A DNA stretch of 60,000 bases, taken from Tubiluchus corallicola (lineage: Eukaryota > Priapulida > Priapulimorpha > Priapulimorphida > Tubiluchidae). This document shows positions 54,048 to 60,000 of this stretch, piece after piece (within the stretch, counting starts at the first letter, position 1; the number at the start of each line of letters is the position of its first letter). The stretch spans positions 419,501 to 479,500 of the forward strand of contig JAQGDQ010000032.1 in NCBI GenBank assembly GCA_030141605.1, in the 5' to 3' direction. The notes under the pieces were generated by a model. The model made no database searches, had not been told where the DNA came from, and was given only the letters and a program-made list of their open reading frames with translations. A program made the position numbers and the translations under genes.

Positions 54048-56110
54048 TTGATAAAAAGTAAAACAAAAGTTTATTAAAGGGGTTTATTCAACTCCAGATC
54101 ACAATCAAATGCAAGCCATAAATTAAGTGATGGACTTTCCAGAATCGACCAGTGTGTGTAATTAGCAACTGGAACTTGGAAACATAAATGAAGGAGTTCA
54201 TTCGTTGAATAGAGGCTGAAACCTGGTATGGGCGCTCCCTTTCTCAATGCCCTTTCTTTCACAAATGACATCATTTGTCAATTGAAGAAAAACAGCGCAC
54301 TGCCAATTTCCGGTAAAAGTATATTAAATTTTTACAAATAATTAGATGATATAATTAGAAAATTTTATGATATTTTTGCATGAGCAATAGGTAAGCTGCA
54401 GAAGTATGAATTCATAAAAGCAGCTAAAGAAAAGTCAAAATGCACTTACAATAAGTCACCAGTTACGTAATAATTTTCAAGTGAATAGCGACAACCACTG
54501 TGCCAGAAAATTTCTGTACAGCAATAGTATAAATTAACTTTATGGTTTACAGACATTTTTGTGCAAATTTGTTTGTTACATTTTTCTATGTTTAAGCGAT
54601 AACTGTAATATAAACCCAACACGATTTGCGACTTGACCCATTCAATGACATTACAGCTATCAGACATTAGCAGACAATCAATAAAATTAGATGTAGATGT
54701 ACAGCTTAGGATTGAAATGGAACTATTTTCTTGCAGCTAGTTAAATATTTTTTCAAAAACTGGACAGAAATGTTAAGGCGATAATGTGATCATTAAAATT
54801 ATTAAATTTTGCAAGTTGTTAATGACCTATAGTACTGTCCTAGGTCACTTTGATGACCTATATAAGCCTAAAACATAAATACGCCAATCTGGCATTCTAG
54901 CCTAAAATTTTGATGGGACTTGAAAACTTACACCAAACGCTTGGTTGCCTGTTTCACTGCAGCTGATTGGCAGGACTTTGCCTCTTTACTATCAGCTATC
55001 TTAATGTAACGGTTTCAAAACTCTGTGCCTGTTTTTATCTCTTGTATTAATTACATAAAAAGAAATTTAAAAACCTGTAAATTAGGAAACTATGCACTTA
55101 CACACAGAATTCACTAAAGAAATATAAAACTGCCACAAGCACGCATCTAACTGTTTGTATGATATGAACCAATATCATACAATGTTGTATGATACTGTAT
55201 GACAGGAATGTATTGACACTGAACACAATTAGTCTAGACAGCTCAACATATAGGCTACAACACGCAAAAACATTGTTCTGTTCTCGCGTAAATCTGGAGA
55301 CTGCAGTCTGAAATCTGCATAGGCCTATACGGGTAAAAGCGTCCTGTAGCAGCAAACAGAAGATTAATGATTTATGTAATCTACTATAACACTACCCACA
55401 CCTTACTATCAAATTTAAGCGCATTCAAACTACCACATTAGCTTCTATAGCCTCTACTAGTTTGTAATTTTAAAATTATTGTTTATCAGTGTTATCTCTA
55501 CCACCGTAGTCTCAATTCTTACCAAGACTGACTACCTATTGTGACAATTAGGCCCTCCCAGGCTCTAACATGGCACAACTTGAACATATTAAATTAACGG
55601 CCTATTTAATTACGAGAAGCACAATGAGCTTCTATAAAACGTAAAAGTCATGAATGCTAGGGAATACAAAAAAATTGATGTTCACAATTAGAAAACTTTG
55701 TAGCTTACTCGGTATTTCAAACAAACATAAAACTACGCAAAAAATGTATTTCAATAAATATTATGCACACAGGTTCTACAAAATTGACGAATTCACAAAT
55801 GCATAGAGTCACATTTTTCAAGCAACACAAGAAACAACAACTTCACAGCTTGCAATTAAATTACGGTAGGACGGCGGTACAGCAGTTTGCAACAAGATGA
55901 ACTGCAATAAAGTAATCCTATAGATATGAAAACTTTCCTTGCATTCAGTGCTTTTTCAGGACTCACTGCTGTTCATCATCATCATCATTATGTCAGTTAC
56001 ATCTTTCGTAGACACTGAGCAGACAATTCGAAAAAAAAGGAACTCAGCTCTCAAGACAGGCAAACACAGCAGTAAAACTAAAGGAAGGAGTTTACAATTC
56101 CCCATACAAT
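54048..56110. other. upstream region of LEO1
   Basis: Expected to hold the LEO1 promoter and possibly a 5' exon, which I could not identify. A half-site cluster lies at 54823-54864. No convincing coding region; frames at 54074-54274, 54446-54667 and 55098-55355 (all minus) have no family signature. Confidence 0.5.
54823..54864 (-). promoter_or_regulatory. three half-sites including a perfect RORE, 0.8 kb upstream of LEO1
   Basis: TGACCT at 54823, AGGTCA at 54842 and TGACCT at 54854. The minus-strand reading of the last is TATATAGGTCA, a full match to the monomeric ROR response element WAWNTRGGTCA. The last two form an inverted pair with 6-bp spacing. Spacing and clustering suggest a receptor-responsive element; use by the neighbouring HR3/ROR or effect on LEO1 is inference. 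Confidence 0.4.
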
Positions 56111-56116
56111 TTAAAT

Positions 56117-56181
56117 ACCCTAACCCTAGCCCTAACACAACCATACCCTTTACCCTAATCCTAATCATAGCCCTAACCTTA
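56117..56181. repeat. degenerate interstitial telomere-like repeat
   Basis: CCCTAACCCTAGCCCTAACA, then ACCCTAATCCTAATCATAGC and CCTAACC. About ten imperfect CCCTAA units. CCCTAA (TTAGGG) is the common animal telomere unit, while most insects use TTAGG. Confidence 0.75.
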
Positions 56182-56279
56182 ATCGCTTCACAACTCATTT
56201 CTTGTGTGTGGGAATTTTAAACTTTAACCAAACTTGGACACTGCCATACTGCAGTGGCTTGTCAGCACGATTTTCCTTC

Positions 56280-58055
56280 AGGGCTATGTTTACCTGAGTT
56301 CGAATCTTCAATTCCAATTTCGACTTCAATTCGAATGAATATTTGAACGAATTCGAATGAATACGATTTGAACCTAAAATTATGGCTTCGAATAATTTGA
56401 CTTCAACTACGTAAATTCTTTATCATTAAATTGTTTGAAGCAGTATACAATCAGCACAATTTAGCTGCAATTTCTGTGCACATGCAATTTTTATATAAAT
56501 ATTAGTGTTTTACTGCAGAACAATACATGTATCAAGCATTAAACACGTTATTTGTGAGAATGCCTTTTATTAGTGATTTGATAATTTATTCTAAAATCTT
56601 TAAAACTGAATTTGGATAAGATTTGAATTCTAAATCTTGAAATTTGGTTTGTTTCGAGTTCGAAAGTTAAGAACTCTATTCAGTTCGAATTTGCTTTCTG
56701 ACAGTGATGGAGAATTAAGGCTCAGGCTCCTGTATGCTATAGGGCCTTCCGGTGAGCATCAAACATATTCGGGCTTGAATGTTCGGATCAGTTTGAATGT
56801 ACGAAATTGATTCAAATGCATTTATTAAATTCGAATTCGATTCGAGCATAAAATTATGGATTTGAACAATTCAGCCTTTCAGTCACATTAGTTCTTTATC
56901 ACAGACATGTTTGAAAGATTGTGTAAATCAACTCAATTAGGTATGCCCTCCGTGAGCAATTTTTTAACAATTTATTATGGACATTACTGTAGAATCATGC
57001 ACTATGTATGCTTTTTGCGGAGTTGCTGTAAAGCAAAATTATTTAGTAATAAGTGGTAAGATTGTCATTAATAGCTGTAATCAGGATCGACAATCGCCTG
57101 CAGGCCTTTTCGTAATTAATTTTGAAAATTTTCCTCTGACACTGGCAGGCAGACTACCATGATGACAAGTAGAGGCATACATTCACTGTCATGAATTTAG
57201 AAAGTCAAGGCCAACTTGTAATGTGTGAGAAAAGCAACCAAACTAATGAAACAATGACCAATCTAAAACATCACTTAGAAACAGCAAGTAAGGTAGTTTT
57301 AGAGATGGACCTACAGCTAGTATATTTTGTTTTACATGTACAATCTTTAATAGCTCCACTATTTGTATATTATTTATAATTATTTTTTCACATTTATTGT
57401 TGGTGAACATGAAAATTTCTTTCAACTGTACAGAACACAAGTTCACAATTCAGATCATTATCCTCGTAGCCTGATATTAGTCTTACTAAGACAGAATGCT
57501 AATTTTTCTGGTTCTGTGGCTAAGCCTACGATCTAAAGAACAGAGTTCGGGAAAGCATGGAAATCTGACAGGAAACCCATTTCTGGGACTGAAAGTAAAC
57601 TTCATTCCTTTAAGTTACAGTGACCATTTGATATTGGTTTTATTTTTAATATTGTATTTCACAGGGAGCTTTATAATCTTACACCTATAAATATAAACTG
57701 ACATGTTTACATGTATAAATATATCAATTACAATTGCAATAAACATTCTATAAGATATAAACTGATATATAAAAAAAATCACATTTGTAAATTAAATTTC
57801 AAGTCCGCATATCTTGTGAAATTTCCATTTCTGTATTTTTATAATTGTTTATCAGCAATAGTGGTGGCACGTCAGATGTCCGAGTTCGAACAAGTTCTTG
57901 TAGTTCGAATTCGATTCGAAGCTAAATTTATAGATTCGAATATAATTCAGCCCTTCAATCAAATATGTTCTTTATCATTATAATATCTGAAACGTCATGC
58001 AATTATCACATTTATGCTGCAGTTTCTGGGCACAATTTTTAAACAAATTATTAGT
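56280..58055. repeat. three diverged copies of a TTCGAA-rich dispersed repeat
   Basis: Segments at about 56280-56530, 56780-56950 and 57870-58050 share the order GAATTCGAATTCGATTCGA, (C)TAAAATTATGGATTCGAA, TAATTCAGCCTTTCA and TAGTTCTTTATCA. Each is about 150-250 bases and diverged from the others. Their context suggests mobile elements, possibly hAT-like (see 56641-56720 and 58768-59065). Confidence 0.6.
56977..57690. other. stretch between repeat copies, no gene seen
   Basis: AT-rich sequence with short open frames on both strands (61-67 codons) and no recognisable signature. Confidence 0.5.
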
Positions 58056-58130
58056 GGTCTTACTACACAACAAAATCGAGTAATATTTGCAAGGAGCAGA
58101 GTAGGACACTAGCCAAAATAGGGCAATTGG

Positions 58131-58220
58131 CGTATATGGGCTAGCCCAAGTATGACACATTGCACATGGGCTAGCCCAAGTAGGCCGTGTCATATGTGGG
58201 CTGCCCAAGTAGGACACTAG
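58131..58220. repeat. tandem array of about 30-bp units with palindromic GGGCTAGCCC core
   Basis: Three units of ATGGGCTAGCCCAAGTATGA type: TATATGGGCTAGCCCAAGTA, ACATGGGCTAGCCCAAGTAG and ATGTGGGCTGCCCAAGTAGG. A related inverted piece, GGGCTGCCCACGTATGACAC then GTGTCCTACTTCGG, lies at 58679-58718. Confidence 0.85.
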
Positions 58221-58767
58221 AGACAGGTCACAAATTGAGTCGTTAACAATACTGGCACTGTCCGTTGTCCTTGTTTATTTAATAATAATAATTGAAAACG
58301 TCAACACATGTTGAAAAATTTATTATGCATCTGATAAAATAAAAGAATCTTATTCTGAGTTAGTAGAAGGGCGAATATTAAATTTAGGACAAATAATTGT
58401 TTTCTTGTAAGCAAGTTTTATGTTTAAACTTGCAACTATTTCTATAATAACTGTGTGCATAGCTCATAGTTTCTCTCTTTAAAGCATTAGATACTTAATT
58501 TAATGTTATGATGATGTTAGTGGAGCTAATAATAATGACGATATTATTTTAAAAATTACATTTGTAAATTTTCAAGGACTATCCGTCATTATTGTAAAGT
58601 TACTTTTTTCTAAAACAAATTTGGTTTTATGTTTTTTTTATGTCATAATTCTCTACAGAAATTGCTAGTGCTCTAATTGGGCTGCCCACGTATGACACGG
58701 AAGTGTCCTACTTCGGCTTGTGGCGTTCTCTGTGCCCTAAAGCATGATCTTTGTGGGACTGCTGGGG

Positions 58768-59065
58768 CTCGAAAGTTTTTTTGAAAATCATTCAAACTAA
58801 ATTCGAATACAATTCGTTCCGAATTTGCTTTCTGGCAGAGAATGCTCGCCCCTAACCACCACACGAATAATTAATTTATATAATGAGCTTTCTGCACACA
58901 TGATTATTTTTATTATTAACTCGAAATTGAATTCAAAAATCGTTAGCACTGTATTCGAACTCGATTAGAATTCGAAATCTTGAAATTCGATACGATTCGT
59001 ATTCGAAAGACTAATATTCAATTCGAAGTCTATTTTAGAGACATTTGTTCAACCCTACTGTGTGT
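58768..59065. mobile_element. TTCGAA-rich right-end-like segments, possibly hAT-type
   Basis: 58768-58840 (ATTCGTTCCGAATTTGCTTT) repeats 56680-56705 (TTCAGTTCGAATTTGCTTTC). 58900-59060 is another TTCGAA-rich tract ending TTCAACCCTACTG, whose complement CAGTAGGGTTGAA looks like a hAT terminal repeat. Exact element boundaries and target duplications are not resolved. Confidence 0.4.
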
Positions 59066-59662
59066 GCATGAAAGAGACCGAAATTTCATTGTGCTGCACA
59101 TAGAAAAACAGCACAATTACACTTTTTTGGAATCTCTTTATTGGGTGTAGTACGTCTACGCGTCGTTGTCGGCGAAATACAAATTTCAAGATAAAATTAA
59201 CACATTAAGTGTTTTGCTAGGCCATTAGGCCTAATGAAAATTTAATGGCTCAACAACAACAGCAGCAGGTACATGTGGTAAAAATAAGTTCTGGCATTTA
59301 ACTGATTAGCTATAACAAATATTGCAACTCCACCATTTGTTACACTCCCTGTTGTCAGAGATGCGTTGATAACGACGGGCAACCTCAATAATTTTGCTGA
59401 TTGCGGTTAATCACTCATTTGCAGATATGCTGGCACTCTTTAGAATCCAGGTCCCGCTCAATTTTCGTCGAGTAATCGCCTATTTCGATGGCGCATTATG
59501 ACGAATCGTGCTGCTCTTACGATAGCATTTGTTTATATAAATTGATATTTGACCCTGTTGTTCATCCATACGATCGTATAAAATATATTTTAATCTAAAT
59601 AAATAATTAAATTGCTACAAACAGTGTAATGTATTTTTTCGGAAAGTGTGTTTACGCTGATT
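59066..59662. other. intergenic stretch, no gene seen
   Basis: Between the TTCGAA repeats and the poly(A) signal of the right-hand gene. Short CAACAACAACAGCAGCAG run at about 59251-59268. Nothing else recognised. Confidence 0.5.
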
Positions 59663-59668
59663 TTTATT
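59663..59668 (-). terminator. poly(A) signal AATAAA of the right-edge gene
   Basis: Minus-strand AATAAA 36 bases after the second stop codon (59704-59706) of the gene fragment to its right. Confidence 0.55.
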
Positions 59669-59703
59669 GAAATAAACTAAGTAATTTTTCATAACAACAA
59701 TTG

Positions 59704-59784
59704 TTAGTCATCTTCATTATCATTTGCATTATTAATATAATAACTAAGGGCGTTCCAGTCAGATTTTAATTTCCACAGCTCATG
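59704..59784 (-). CDS. frame-shifted tail of the right-edge gene
   Basis: A 26-codon frame reads HELWKLKSDWNALSYYINNA, then NDNEDD and TAA. Its Trp-containing and acidic composition looks like genuine protein C-terminus, and the poly(A) signal follows closely. It lies in a different frame from 59766-59933. A single-base insertion or deletion near 59785 would join the two. A splice is excluded because the only GT-AG pair would be a 28-base intron and out of phase. Confidence 0.4.
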   Translation of the reverse strand, partial: HELWKLKSDWNALSYYINNANDNEDD

Positions 59785-59933
59785 TTATTAACGCTTTTGT
59801 ATGTACCTTTAAACTCTTCATACTTGACATTTTCAATGTTATGCTCCCAGGCTCTTTTTTGAGCCTTGCACATTGTCTGGCACCGGAGGTTGTTTACATT
59901 AAATTTTCGTTGAAGGGTGAACTGAACGTACAT
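59766..59933 (-). CDS. 3'-terminal exon of an unidentified gene (partial)
   Basis: A 55-codon frame: MYVQFTLQRKFNVNNLRCQT, then MCKAQKRAWEHNIENVKYEE and FKGTYKSVNNMSCGN. An acceptor-like TATGTACGTTCAG ends at 59922, so the exon may start at TTCACC (59921) and continue a protein from beyond the window. Composition (Lys/Arg/Glu/Asn, conserved-looking Trp, Cys pair) suggests a small helical protein. I do not recognise the family. Confidence 0.45.
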   Translation of the reverse strand: MYVQFTLQRKFNVNNLRCQTMCKAQKRAWEHNIENVKYEEFKGTYKSVNNMSCGN

Positions 59934-60000
59934 ATAACAAGTAAATTTAGTTAAAATAATTATATTTGTGCTTGCAAACCAAAACCGTCCATAAGTCAGT

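Noticed and set aside
59779-59806. Possible 28-base intron joining the two right-edge frames
   Set aside because: Far shorter than any other intron here, and splicing would place the second part out of frame.

Overview
The window is animal nuclear DNA from an invertebrate bilaterian. It is AT-rich, its genes are split into many small exons by introns from about 0.2 kb to tens of kb, and it carries simple repeats, MITE-like elements and decayed non-LTR retrotransposons. The DNA-binding domain of the nuclear receptor reads like protostome HR3 ([27 protein letters not shown]) rather than vertebrate ROR. I cannot name the species; a lophotrochozoan is plausible but not shown. Nothing prokaryotic is present.

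All recognised genes lie on the minus strand, head to tail. (1) 1.55-11.87 kb: nine exons of an HR3/ROR (NR1F) nuclear receptor, from the first zinc finger to the AF-2 helix, all joining in phase. Its short N-terminal exon is not certain. Two candidates, at 40.0 and 42.5 kb, have the right phase, an in-frame upstream stop and a donor site, which would give a first intron of about 28-30 kb. (2) 44.42-54.04 kb: eleven exons of LEO1, a subunit of the PAF1 transcription-elongation complex, reconstructed in phase to about 696 residues, with a Ser/Gly/Pro-rich and RS-dipeptide-rich N-terminal half. (3) 59.66-60 kb: the 3' end of an unidentified gene entering from the right edge, with a polyadenylation signal and an apparent frameshift.

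The large 12-40 kb interval is intron-like and holds retrotransposon remnants, microsatellites, a 123-bp tandem duplication, a few CpG-richer islands and a tight cluster of nuclear-receptor half-sites. The 56-59 kb interval is a patchwork of TTCGAA-rich repeats, a GGGCTAGCCC tandem array and degenerate telomere-like sequence.

I see no gene cluster that looks like a new biological system. The points most worth a second look are the alternative first-exon and promoter candidates of the receptor, the AGGTCA clusters (one near the receptor, one upstream of LEO1), the SR-like insertion in LEO1, a pogo-type MITE sitting exactly between two copies of a duplicated intron segment, and the unexplained 194-codon open frame at 36.5 kb.
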